Source: Oopsacas minuta
Lineage: Eukaryota; Porifera; Hexactinellida; Lyssacinosida; Leucopsacidae
Direction of reading: 5' to 3'
DNA length: 64,000 bases
Assembly: GCA_024704765.1 (NCBI GenBank)
Contig: JAKMXF010000044.1
Coordinates: 668,057 to 732,056, forward strand
The notes under the pieces were generated by a model. The model ran no database searches, was not told where the DNA came from, and saw only the letters and a list, made by a program, of their open reading frames with translations. Within the stretch, counting starts at the first letter, position 1. Every line of letters begins with the position of its first letter. Of the stretch, positions 52,612-61,800 are shown one piece after another. Made by a program: the position numbers and the translations under genes.

Positions 52612-54315
52612 TTACTTGCTAGATTTGTGTGTTTGTTTACCATCTACTCCACCTGCTATTTCAAATACTGCAGCAATTACCCCATTACTGAGTTCATCCA
52701 CTAGCTTGTTTGTTTCTGCCTCTGCGTATACTCTGACAATATCCTCTGTTCCTGAGGGGCGTACGAAGGCACGGCCCTTAGAAACTTCTTTTACCATCCT
52801 GTCGATGACATCCTGTAGACCAGGGGGAGACACACACCTCCTCTCTGCGTCAGTTGTTTTTACAATACTCCTATCCCTCACTCTAACCTTAGCTAGTCTG
52901 TTAGGTAGATCTGAGTAACAATTAATCCAGTCTATATAGCTCCAGCCCCGATATAGCAATGCTATTTGGACAGCTAACATGTCACTGAATGCATCTCCCA
53001 CTGCTTGGTTGAGCAGGTCAGATAATTGGAGTAATATATGGAAGGAACGAGCCTTCTTAGAAGAGTCAGGGTCTGGATTAGATTCTACTCCAGCTAGAAT
53101 CAGCTGCAGAGCTTTATCACTGAATAATACTGTTCCGTGTCCATTGGCTTCAAAGTATACTCCTATATCATGTTCTAGAGCCTTAGCGTGTAGATACTTA
53201 ACTCCAGTAGACGTACACATTACCTGTAACTTCAACTGGCCTGTTAGATAGGAAGTAGAATTACCGTTAGCATAAGCTGTCTGTATAACAGTCATACTCA
53301 ATTCCTTGTCTAGTTCCGCTTCTAACACAAAGTTATGAATAAATCCTGCTAGGAGAGAGGCCATCCTGTCTCCGTCTAGAAGTTTGAACCCGTCCCCTTC
53401 AGCATGGCCACTCGTCTCTCCGTTATTATAAAAGAACATGATCCTATCTGCATCCCCATCTAGAGAGCAGCAATGCTCATTAGGGGCAGCATCCAAACCA
53501 ATAGGGTATACTTGTAGGCTCTTGACATGTTCCGCACCACACCCCTCATTCAGGACCCCTTCTGTTCCATCGTTGTAAATGCGATATTCCGCGAGTGGGG
53601 ACAACATTTCCGCGAGGTGCTTGAGATGTATAGCTCCTACTCCATTAGCACAGTCTACCTTAATTGGATCAATCTTAACATCTGACCCTTTAGGATTCAG
53701 CTCTACTAATTTCCTGAATGCAGTGACTATATTCTCCATATACCCCTGTAGACTAGAGGATTTAGAGTTCAAATTAGAATACCTAACAGCATAGTGCAGC
53801 TGTGGGGTAGTGAGTACACCTAGATCCTCTACGTGTGCTCCTACAGCCTTAGCTCCTTCTAACAGCCCATCTACTAGTATCTCTCCACTGGGCCGTGTGT
53901 CACGAGCTATAAATACTTTACCAACAGTAGACAGGTCTATATGCTCTCTTTCTATTATATCTGATACAGTTAGTAACACATCGTACTGAGAAGCATTAGC
54001 TAGTCTCGTAGCATAACCCTCCCATGCAGGTGACAGCATACCTCCATCTGGATCCACTAGTTTAACTCCATTATCAAAAATAGGATTATGAGATGCTGTT
54101 ACAACCGCTCCCACGCCCTGACCTCCTTTGGCTCGAGAGCGGAGGGCTGCGAGGATACCCATACGATTAACAACAGAAGGTAGTCTCTCCCATAGGGTGC
54201 GGAATCCAGCTGTACCATACGAGAAACTGCCCTCTCTCAATGGAAATCTCTCTATTGTATTAGCCACACTTGTTAATAGAATAGTTTTAGCAGGTTCTAC
54301 TTCACTAGAAGCCAT
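52612..54315 (-). CDS. PGM3: Phosphoacetylglucosamine mutase (AGM1)
   Basis: A single exon of 567 codons (animal enzymes about 540). It converts GlcNAc-6-phosphate to GlcNAc-1-phosphate in the cytosol, on the route to UDP-GlcNAc, so it feeds glycosylation and chitin or glycan synthesis. Visible are the phosphoserine loop VVTASHNPIFDNGVKLV (Ser75), the metal loop SLDGDADRIMFFY near residue 285, the sugar loop VYFEANGHGTVLFS and the C-terminal phosphate-binding loop FVRPSGTEDIVRVYAEAE. SYGTAGFR at the N terminus is a further AGM1 hallmark. All four functional loops are intact. The start is supported by a short leader before the ERFPLREGSFSYGTAGFR block. Confidence 0.97.
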   Translation of the reverse strand: MASSEVEPAKTILLTSVANTIERFPLREGSFSYGTAGFRTLWERLPSVVNRMGILAALRSRAKGGQGVGAVVTASHNPIFDNGVKLVDPDGGMLSPAWEGYATRLANASQYDVLLTVSDIIEREHIDLSTVGKVFIARDTRPSGEILVDGLLEGAKAVGAHVEDLGVLTTPQLHYAVRYSNLNSKSSSLQGYMENIVTAFRKLVELNPKGSDVKIDPIKVDCANGVGAIHLKHLAEMLSPLAEYRIYNDGTEGVLNEGCGAEHVKSLQVYPIGLDAAPNEHCCSLDGDADRIMFFYNNGETSGHAEGDGFKLLDGDRMASLLAGFIHNFVLEAELDKELSMTVIQTAYANGNSTSYLTGQLKLQVMCTSTGVKYLHAKALEHDIGVYFEANGHGTVLFSDKALQLILAGVESNPDPDSSKKARSFHILLQLSDLLNQAVGDAFSDMLAVQIALLYRGWSYIDWINCYSDLPNRLAKVRVRDRSIVKTTDAERRCVSPPGLQDVIDRMVKEVSKGRAFVRPSGTEDIVRVYAEAETNKLVDELSNGVIAAVFEIAGGVDGKQTHKSSK

Positions 54316-55067
54316 CTAGTCCTTTCTAATTTCTAATAGCTAGGAGATTAAGAGTATTAATGCAAGATAAATTTGCACATTCCAGATGTTAAACATAATT
54401 AGTATAGTCAGGGTTTCATACAGGAATTTTTGCTGTGGGAGGGGATTGATTGATCACACCCTATAAAGAACATGTAAATAGTATCATGCATACTGTTACT
54501 GTTGTCATAATACCTAATATTCAGAATTAATCTTTAGGAATTCTGGGGGGGAAATCTCAGGGCATATATGGCGACCTTATGTATTACCAAACCGTTAGAT
54601 TCCTTCTATTAACCCGCGAGATTTGGAATCTCAGCAGCTAATGTACAATTTAGGGCCAAAAATCCGTGAGATTTTACAGTTAGAGCCGTGAGAATCCGTG
54701 AGAATTTGGCATCTCTGAGATTGCAATGTATATATCGTCAGCAACCTATGCTAAACTAGGGTGGATACACACACCAAGGCGTAGCGTATTAGGTTGCTAG
54801 GTTCTCTCCTGCAAACTATTTGGTGGATGATAATCATGAGTTTCACTATAAATGCAAAATGGTACAAGTATTACAAATATATAGCAAATTAGCAACCTAT
54901 GAAACTTAGACATGACCCTACTAGATCTTGCAATCCAATACATATTGGCTGAAAGTACGTACCTGGCCAACATAGGGTATTTCACTTTTCAGGCTTTTAT
55001 CCAGCTTCTATGTATTATGCCTAAATGTGCATTCCCCTTATTAACAGGGCTAAACTATAAATCTATA

Positions 55068-55280
55068 TAAACCGGATTACCTCTAATAATAGCTGGGGCG
55101 ATTATTAATTTAAAGCCACTTGAGAGGAAAGTTTAAATTTTGTAAACATACCGATATGCTTGCATTAGGTGTATTTATGAAAACAAACAGTAGATTGAGG
55201 AAAATAATGGTGAAATAACGATACACTTTAAGCTGACATTATTTTTGAGTAGCCTCTGGGGACCCGATTATTCGAGGTAA
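55068..55280. mobile_element. Possible MITE with ATTACCTCxAATAAT ends
   Basis: The left end reads ggattacctctaataatagc; the right end, inverted, reads gtattacctcgaataatcgg. The interior is AT-rich without coding capacity. Boundaries are approximate. Confidence 0.5.
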
Positions 55281-55380
55281 TACTGTACTTTTGGGGACAT
55301 AACACGTTTCGATAAGACTCTGGGATAAGCCCTTAGCCTCCCCCAATTTTTCTACCATCTTTCTAAAATAAACCCTAGTG

Positions 55381-55462
55381 CAGCGGTTCCCAACCTTTTC
55401 ACCCGTGGACCCCCTCCCATAAACTGCAATAGATCCTGTAGACCCCAGGTTGGGAACTACTG
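55381..55462. mobile_element. 82-bp hAT-type MITE with 8-bp target duplication
   Basis: Ends are CAGCGGTTCCCAACCT and the inverse of CAGTAGTTCCCAACCT. It is flanked by ccctagtg (55373-55380) and ccctaatg (55463-55470), an 8-bp target duplication with one change, as hAT elements make. Only about 50 bases separate the inverted repeats. Confidence 0.88.
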
Positions 55463-55607
55463 CCCTAATGGAATATAGCAACCTCAGGAGAGACTATGCA
55501 ACAGCTAGATATACTTAGAGCATGATAGATATGAAATTGAATTAAGTCTCACCTCAAATATTCAGTTTATTTATTTATATTAATGTTGCATTAGAAAATC
55601 TAATACT

Positions 55608-56843
55608 TCATTTCCATTTAAAAATTCTCTCAGCTATCTGCATAGACTGACTTAGAATCTTATCACATCCTCTTTTCTTGCTATTCTTGTCTGTGTGTTT
55701 CTCACTTTCAGGTGTATCCACCTGTGACTGCATAACTACTCCTAACCTAGCTTGCTTATTCACTAGCTTCAGATTTCCCATAAAGCATTTCTGCACTGTT
55801 TTAAATTCGGATTTCTTCTTTAACCAATCTGCCTTACTCATTACACACATCTGTTCTACTATAGGTTGAGAATATGAGGTAGATGACTGCATCTTTTCAT
55901 TTCTTTTTCGCTTCTTTGGTTTGCGTCTGTTCCTTGATTTCTTCTTTTTAACTTTCCCCATAACTGGGCAAGAAATCGCTTGATCCTGAGAGGACTCAAT
56001 CATTTCTATAGACTGAATAGGAGATACAGTGGTAGGGAGATTTGAATCTTCTTTCTTTCTCTTCACATTCTGAGGAGTTGTAATAGTCTCATCTTCTGTA
56101 GTACATCTCCTCTTCCTATTCGTTTCAGAAGAATTTGATTTATTGGTTAGATCTTTACCAAATTTGGTAAGAACATTCTTACTAATAACTAGGTCTTGTA
56201 TGGATGGTTGACTAGTGAGTATCTTATCTACTGAATTATTGCTGTTTATAATGGTAATTGCTGCCGTAGCAGCTTGACTACATGAAAACTCTATGAAAGC
56301 GAATAGTTTTGATGATACAATAGCCCTTCCATCTTTACTTTTAACCTGGGTTTTGTAATTAGGGATAGACACATACGTAATGGAGCCGTATTTGGAAAAG
56401 AACTTCTTTAATGAGTCATGACTGCTTAGCTTTGGCGGGATATTCTCTACATATATGGTCCTCAGTGTGATCTCCTCCTCAGTCAGCTGTATAACAGGGA
56501 GTCTCCTCTTTATACTCATTTTATCTTCAGATAGGTCTAGATGAGATGAGAACTCTGCCCCTTTACGAATTAGCTCTATACTACTACCTGATAACTCCTT
56601 CATAATTGAGAACTGACTAATAACCGATAAATGTATATATCCACAGCTAGTATCTGCTAGAGAGAGTGTATTGATTGGAGGATGCATATGTTGTTGTAGG
56701 AACTTGTCTCTCGAGAGGTTGGCAGAGCTGAAATAGAACTCTAACTGGTCTCGTATTCTCTTCAGTCTTCTTCTACTCACAGGCTTCAGTTGAGAAGTGG
56801 ATACTGACGTCATTATTTCTCCTGTATCCATCTTACTCATCAT
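55608..56843 (-). CDS. LARP7: LARP7-like La-related protein without C-terminal RRM
   Basis: A single exon of 411 codons. LARP7 binds the 3' end of 7SK RNA and stabilises the snRNP that holds P-TEFb inactive. Seen in order: La motif at about 25-95 (RLKRIRDQLEFYFSSANLSRDKFLQQHM, GYIHLSVISQF), first RRM at about 126-205 (RTIYVENIPPKLSSHDSLKKFFSKYGSITYVSIP, FAFIEF), then a Lys-rich linker with several KKRKRN/KKKKSRNRRKPKK stretches (nuclear and RNA contacts), and the family block SKADWLKKKSEFKTVQKCF. In vertebrates that block precedes a second, atypical RRM (xRRM). Here the frame ends about 60 residues later, and no xRRM is seen downstream on this strand. The assignment to LARP7 over La/SSB rests on the linker block. 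MSKM or the preceding Met could start. Confidence 0.85.
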   Translation of the reverse strand: MMSKMDTGEIMTSVSTSQLKPVSRRRLKRIRDQLEFYFSSANLSRDKFLQQHMHPPINTLSLADTSCGYIHLSVISQFSIMKELSGSSIELIRKGAEFSSHLDLSEDKMSIKRRLPVIQLTEEEITLRTIYVENIPPKLSSHDSLKKFFSKYGSITYVSIPNYKTQVKSKDGRAIVSSKLFAFIEFSCSQAATAAITIINSNNSVDKILTSQPSIQDLVISKNVLTKFGKDLTNKSNSSETNRKRRCTTEDETITTPQNVKRKKEDSNLPTTVSPIQSIEMIESSQDQAISCPVMGKVKKKKSRNRRKPKKRKRNEKMQSSTSYSQPIVEQMCVMSKADWLKKKSEFKTVQKCFMGNLKLVNKQARLGVVMQSQVDTPESEKHTDKNSKKRGCDKILSQSMQIAERIFKWK

Positions 56844-57163
56844 ATAATAGCTAAACAGCTGGTAGTAGACATTAAGTACCTATGTTTTATATTCAGATAT
56901 TAGTCCCCGTTATTAAGCATCTAGAATAATTTCATTTAGAAGAATCAAATTCAAGAGATTAGATTGTAAAAGCTTTACAATCTCTTGAATTCTCTAAATG
57001 AATATTTGTAGATAATAAAGTTAAAATATTCCAATAATAATTACATTACAAAATTTGTTATTAATAGAAATTCGATGAAATATAATGCCAGTTTATAATA
57101 AAGCTAATTATCCTATTCACAATGAATGAGTGTCACTACTAATTTAATAACACAAAATAAAAT
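56844..57163. other. Intergenic with a 24-bp-stem hairpin
   Basis: 320 bases between LARP7 and the stop of NSMCE4A. Near 56933-57000, catttaga...attcaagagatt...gattgtaaa is followed by its inverse tttacaatctcttgaattctctaaatg, a strong imperfect hairpin. It could be a tiny fold-back element or a structured 3' region of NSMCE4A. Confidence 0.6.
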
Positions 57164-58090
57164 CTAAATGCTATTCGTTGGTTGTTTAGAGACTAGAGCA
57201 TCCTGTATGTTAAATTCCTGTATCATTTCCTGCCATTTATCTTGAGACAATGAGAATACAAACTGTCTGTGATGTCTCTTAGAGATTTCGTGTTCTGTCA
57301 TACCCTTACAAGCTTTTAAATAAATCCATCCCTCTTCTTCGAATAGATCACATCTACCATCCTTTATTAAGAATGTTAAGTGGAACATATTCTCTACAGA
57401 AGCAGTGTAGCTCTCCGGATCAATAATAAAATCCCAGATAAATACCTTACCCACTTCATCACAAGCAACCTGTAGATATTTGTATAGCCATTCAACAGCT
57501 GTCTTTGTGTCATCAGAATGTGAAATTTCAGTTTTCTTAACTTCTTTAGGTTTTGAAACTACGTTAGTAGATTTTTGGCTCTGAGGATGTTCTCTCTTTG
57601 CTCGAGGTTTAGGGGGGGACACCTCCATACTCCCACGCATTATTGTCATAGAGGGGGGACACGTACAGAGGACAGGATGACAGATGTCTATCAACTTATT
57701 CCACGAATTAACACCCTGTTTAGTTTCAGAATTCGGGGTGTATGAGATTAGAGGTTGTAGCTTACTAATGAAAATATTCTCATCAAAGCTTACTGATTCA
57801 GCTTGGAAAGCATCTGCCTTTGCTTTGCTTATTTCTGAGACAAGTCTTAACAGATGTGAGTCTAGAGCTCCCTCCCTCGCTTGTCTCACACTCTGGAACA
57901 GCTCGGAAGAGCACTGGACCTTTTGGAAGAGACGATCATCTGAAGGTACTGCCAAGTTCTTACTTTCCTTTCTTGTGTCTCTAATAACATCTCTGTACTT
58001 CTGTCTGAGCTGTCTTCGCAATGTAATGTCATCCTGTCCCTCAGATAATTCAGATTTCTGAGGAATTACAATTTCTTCATTTGTATCCAT
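57164..58090 (-). CDS. NSMCE4A: SMC5/6 complex subunit NSE4
   Basis: A single exon of 308 codons. NSE4 is the kleisin that bridges SMC5 and SMC6 heads with NSE1 and NSE3, acting in homologous recombination and replication-fork repair. The N-terminal RRQLRQKYRDVIRDT resembles the family's N-terminal helix. The best match is the C-terminal winged-helix domain at about 205-300: VFIWDFIIDPESYTASVENMFHLTFLIKDGR, then QFVFSLSQDKWQEMIQEFNIQDAL, equivalent to the conserved FFDFVVDPxSFxxTVENIFHxSFxIRDG and SYxxWExI blocks. The middle is polar and Lys-rich. Length is somewhat below the vertebrate 385. The EID family derives from NSE4 but is mammalian. Confidence 0.9.
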   Translation of the reverse strand: MDTNEEIVIPQKSELSEGQDDITLRRQLRQKYRDVIRDTRKESKNLAVPSDDRLFQKVQCSSELFQSVRQAREGALDSHLLRLVSEISKAKADAFQAESVSFDENIFISKLQPLISYTPNSETKQGVNSWNKLIDICHPVLCTCPPSMTIMRGSMEVSPPKPRAKREHPQSQKSTNVVSKPKEVKKTEISHSDDTKTAVEWLYKYLQVACDEVGKVFIWDFIIDPESYTASVENMFHLTFLIKDGRCDLFEEEGWIYLKACKGMTEHEISKRHHRQFVFSLSQDKWQEMIQEFNIQDALVSKQPTNSI

Positions 58091-58631
58091 AAGATATTGT
58101 CTGATATTAATGCAAGAATAAAGATCTATACTTAAAGGTTTAATGTATTGTGAGAGTCTATGAATATATTTCTTTCCAAAATCGTAAGATCAAATCAAAT
58201 CCACTGATACAATTTAAATTTCAAAAAGTAAGGAGGTGGATTATCCAGTGGGTCCGCACTGGCTAATCCATTATAAAGTCCCTCAGGGCGAGATCATTCG
58301 AGTAGGTACTACTATTCAGGTAAATACGATACTGCTTTTGAATGTACTAATCAACGAAACCTCTTTCCTGCTAAGACAAGTTTATAATTTCCAATTTCCC
58401 ATATCATATTATTATATGGATAGTTTGACTCCTCGGGGTGATGTGAGTTCAAATTCTTTGGCCAACAAACAGAGTAGGACATGGTAAATATTCAATTGTA
58501 GTGAGTACCTGATAATTTAGAAATCAGTATCAATACTTGAATTTTGTAACGGATAGCTGGATAGAGATCATTACTGTATAACAATAGATGTAGTTAGGTG
58601 TAATTTTAAAATTCAAAGACATCCTGTTCTA
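58091..58631. other. Intergenic
   Basis: 541 bases between two minus-strand genes. The + strand ORF at 58236-58487 has repeat-like beginnings (ggattatccagtgggtccgcac) and no domain. Nothing else is seen. Confidence 0.5.
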
Positions 58632-60719
58632 TCACACAATATTAATATTAGTAGCGTCATAAGAAGACCATGCAAAAGATGCTGAATTTGCAGCTAGCTT
58701 CTTCATCCTAGCTACAGCTGTTATCTCAGACTTTATAGAAGCTATCTCTTCAGGCCCCAGCTGTAGCACGGTCCGTAGAGCAGGTAACATGTCTGCTTGA
58801 TTAGAACTACTACTGAAGAAGCTTACTACTACATTCTTAAGATACTCCAACGACTCCAAATGTTTCCCTCTCTCTGTGTTCCGTTCTAAACGACGTATCT
58901 CCTCCTTCAGCAGTTTAACCTGTTGCTCCAGCAACATGTTACTACTCTCACTCTCATGCAGTATCTCGTTCAAGTGACGTAGCTGTCTCTTGCTAGTTGT
59001 AACTTCTTGTAAAAGGGATTGTCCCACTACAGGCTCAGGGGTTGTTAGAACTTCCTCCGGACCAGTAGTCAGTAATCTCTCCAGATAGAAGCCTCTACCA
59101 GATCCAGTAGGTGATTGTGCAGTAGAATCAGGCTTGCTAGATAGTTGAATAACCTCTCTCTCCATTCCCTCTCCCTGAGTACGTTCCTGTAACCCACAGG
59201 GTGGTAACAACTCCCCCTCATCTACATGAATAATATTCTGTAAACGGAGGTTCTCTTGCTGTAGAGATGTCATCTTTTCCTGATGATCTCTCTGCATGCT
59301 CTGTAATTGGTAAGCATAAGATTGCTCCATCTGTTGTTCAGTCAGCTTAAGATTATCCAATTGCTCGTGTAGATTATGTATCTCGTCTAATTGTCTGTTG
59401 ATTTGCTCGTTCTTACTGGTCTGTAGAGATTCTACACGTGACAAACTAGCTTTTTCAGATATGGACCTTCCTTCCTCTTCCAGTGTCAAATCTCTCCTCA
59501 ACGTAGCTACTTCTCCTTCTAACGTAGAGATTAGTTTGTCTTTCTTCTCCAGCTGACTATATAGCTCAGTCCTGTCTGTCTCAAGAGATAATATTTTATC
59601 TTTCAACTGCTGGGAAGAACTGACTAATTCAGACTTCTGTTTAAGAACTCCGTGTACACGGATTTTATAGTTCTCATATTCTGATACAGAAGTATCGCAG
59701 ACTATTTGACTCTCAATTAGTTTAGATTCCAGATCAGAACAATTCTGTTCTAGCTTTTCTATAGCATCAACTTGGTCTTGTAACTTGATCTGATATGACT
59801 GCTCTATTTTATGTATTTTAATTTCTAGCTCCTGATTGTGTAGTTTGTCTTCTTCCCAATTATACCTCATTTGTTCCATCTCTCCTCTCACCTCCTCCAG
59901 AGATTTCTTCTCTTTATCCAGCTCGGCTCTCAGAGTCTCAGCTCCAGTCGTATATTCTCGTATTTGTGTATGTAGATTAGATTGTTCTGTGATTAGACCG
60001 TTCTTCCCAGATTCTAAATTTGTAATTTGTTTCAGCATAGCTTCTCTATCAGAGATGTCCTCCTTGATTTTGTTCTCACTACTCCTCAGTTTATCTTTGA
60101 TACGTGTATTCTCTTCTGCTAATAACTTGCTGTTAGTTTGGTAGTCAGCTAACTCAAGATCTAACAGTCTCAGCTTCTGCTCAGAAGCTTCTAGCTTGTC
60201 TTCCTTACATTCATTTGATTCCTCTTTCAGTTTAGATTTCAGAGAAATATTCTCATTCTCAGATTTACTCAAGTCTAGTTGTAATCGTTTTATTTGACTG
60301 TGTAGATTTATTTCTTGATTAGTAACATCTCCAGTAGTATCAGACTGTTCCTGCTCCAATAAGGCTAGTTTAGAAAGAGATTGTTCATATTTCATGTCTA
60401 GAGTATTCTTCTCAGATGACAGAGCAGAGAACTTCTGGAATAGGACATCTTTCTCAGATTTTAACACAGAGTATTCTTCACTAAGATCTAACTGGCTAGA
60501 TTTTGATGTAGTAGCTTGTTCTATACTGTCTTTGTTTCTTAAACTCTTGATAGTAACTGCCTGTTTCTTTACAAACTTTATAAGATCTTCTCTTGATAAA
60601 GTATCCAGCTTAGAAGTAGCAGATTGAGGAGAAGCACTGTTAGCAGAGCCAGGAGACACTTCGGTGTTACTCATAACCGAGTGTGTTGTAAATCTAATAA
60701 GTTTAAACCAGTTTTTCAA
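58632..60719 (-). CDS. GCC2: GRIP-domain golgin GCC2 (GCC185), short form
   Basis: A single exon of up to 695 codons. GCC2 is a trans-Golgi tether for endosome-derived vesicles, recruited by ARL1/RAB GTPases through its GRIP domain. The N-terminal DTLSREDLIKFVKKQAVTIKSL matches the GCC2 start motif (LxxxxKEDLIKFxKKQ). Residues 65-590 are continuous coiled coil with the GCC2 block SEYENYKIRVHGVLKQKSE. The C-terminal part has SKRQLRHLNEILHESESSNMLLEQQVKLLKEEIRRLERN and the GRIP domain SLEYLKNVVVSFF with MLPALRTVLQLGPEE at about 620-665. Vertebrate GCC2 is about 1680 residues, so the rod is less than half as long while both ends are kept. The likely start is Met16 (60674), giving MSNTEVSPGSAN. 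VPS52, acting in the same route, is in this window too, probably by chance. Confidence 0.93.
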   Translation of the reverse strand: MKNWFKLIRFTTHSVMSNTEVSPGSANSASPQSATSKLDTLSREDLIKFVKKQAVTIKSLRNKDSIEQATTSKSSQLDLSEEYSVLKSEKDVLFQKFSALSSEKNTLDMKYEQSLSKLALLEQEQSDTTGDVTNQEINLHSQIKRLQLDLSKSENENISLKSKLKEESNECKEDKLEASEQKLRLLDLELADYQTNSKLLAEENTRIKDKLRSSENKIKEDISDREAMLKQITNLESGKNGLITEQSNLHTQIREYTTGAETLRAELDKEKKSLEEVRGEMEQMRYNWEEDKLHNQELEIKIHKIEQSYQIKLQDQVDAIEKLEQNCSDLESKLIESQIVCDTSVSEYENYKIRVHGVLKQKSELVSSSQQLKDKILSLETDRTELYSQLEKKDKLISTLEGEVATLRRDLTLEEEGRSISEKASLSRVESLQTSKNEQINRQLDEIHNLHEQLDNLKLTEQQMEQSYAYQLQSMQRDHQEKMTSLQQENLRLQNIIHVDEGELLPPCGLQERTQGEGMEREVIQLSSKPDSTAQSPTGSGRGFYLERLLTTGPEEVLTTPEPVVGQSLLQEVTTSKRQLRHLNEILHESESSNMLLEQQVKLLKEEIRRLERNTERGKHLESLEYLKNVVVSFFSSSSNQADMLPALRTVLQLGPEEIASIKSEITAVARMKKLAANSASFAWSSYDATNINIV

Positions 60720-60996
60720 TCAATGTTGACAACAAATTAGAGTTTTATAAACGTTAAAATAGGAAAATAAAGAGAAACTGTATAATCCTAATTGTAAATT
60801 GGGTAGAATTTGTGTAGATAAAATACACAGAATTTTCTCAAACATAATTATGTAATGAATTAATTAACGTCAGTAACATTTAATGAAAATTGTATTAATT
60901 ATGTACAGCCAAAAACTGTGAGTGCTGCTCAGGCATAAGGGTCATATGTCTAAACAATACAAATTATTTATTGTAAGTTTAATCACATGATAGATA

Positions 60997-61215
60997 GATT
61001 TGCAAATATCAAAATTCGAATTCCTATACTTGATTATCCCTAACTAGCCTCTCAAACGAAATTCTAGCATCTTTTGAGTAATATACTAAAAGGTGTGAAA
61101 ATATGATTAATCATGTAGGTAGCGATTTGAAATAGTCAAAATTGGAATGTACATACTCGATTACCCCAAACTAGCAGTTGAAACTAAGATATTGCTTAAC
61201 TCTCAAAAGAAAATG
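60997..61215. repeat. Two tandem units of the 37-kb repeat family, inverted
   Basis: Both units read gatttg.aaatatcaaaatt..aat, tacttgattatccc or tactcgattacccc, and aactagc. Inverted, ggggtaatcgagtatg matches the 37.7-kb unit (agggtaatcgagtatgctg). Confidence 0.65.
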
Positions 61216-61260
61216 TTCACCAAAATGTGCTGTACTTCGAATTCTGATATCCGCTTTGTA

Positions 61261-61620
61261 ATTAAGGCCACTGTTAGTTGGAAGCATGTTTCAGCTCCAC
61301 CGCCCGCATCTGATTTGGCTACCGCACTAATATTGTCATTATTGTCATTATTTCACCATTTGCTCAATGTATTTAAACTACAAGGTGTATAAACTGGCTA
61401 GAGTACAATAGAAGTATCTTTTTCATAGCCTAGCCTATTCCCATATCAAATTTGACTAGTAATTATAATATTGTTTATGAATGAAGTCAATGAACCAATT
61501 TTCCAGCTGATACCTCACAAAATATTGAGATAATGATGATGAACCGCTCACCCGCATGCATGCATGCTCAGGTTGATCTAATGTGGAGCTGAAACAAGTT
61601 TCTCATTAACAGTAGCCTAA
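61261..61620. mobile_element. MITE copy B (partner at 12262-12724)
   Basis: The left end aaggccactgttagttgg...tttcagctcca and right end tggagctgaaac...taacagtagcct are inverted copies over about 35 bases. The interior matches copy A. Local duplications (attgtcattattgtcatt, gcatgcatgcatgc) lie inside. Confidence 0.8.
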
Positions 61621-61800
61621 TACTCTAATCGCACAACCTTTACCCAAAGAGGAATTAATGTCAACTGCTAGCCGCCATACCAATACTTAAGTCAGCTACA
61701 TGCAGGATATGTTAATTAATTCTGATTTATTAGAGAAAACAAATTCTGTGATAGACTAGTGATAACATGGATTGAGCTATCTTAGAGAAACATATGTAGA

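Larger units (their letters stand above)
54316..55607. other. 1.3 kb intergenic with two MITEs
   Basis: No gene. Short direct phrases (gaatccgtgagaat, agatttggaatctcagcag) recur near 54615-54720. Two small transposon-derived elements are annotated at 55068-55280 and 55381-55462. The ORF at 55239-55481 runs through them and is spurious. Confidence 0.6.
60720..61800. other. Intergenic with tandem repeat and MITE copy B
   Basis: No gene. 60997-61215 holds two tandem units of about 125 bases related, inverted, to the 37-kb repeat family; 61261-61620 is a MITE. The ORF at 61147-61392 runs through these and is spurious. Confidence 0.65.

Noticed and set aside
55239-55481. 80-codon minus-strand ORF
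   Set aside because: It runs straight through two MITEs; the amino acids are translated terminal repeats.
58236-58487. 83-codon + strand ORF upstream of NSMCE4A
   Set aside because: Begins in transposon-like sequence (ggattatccagtgggtccgcac), with no conserved motif.
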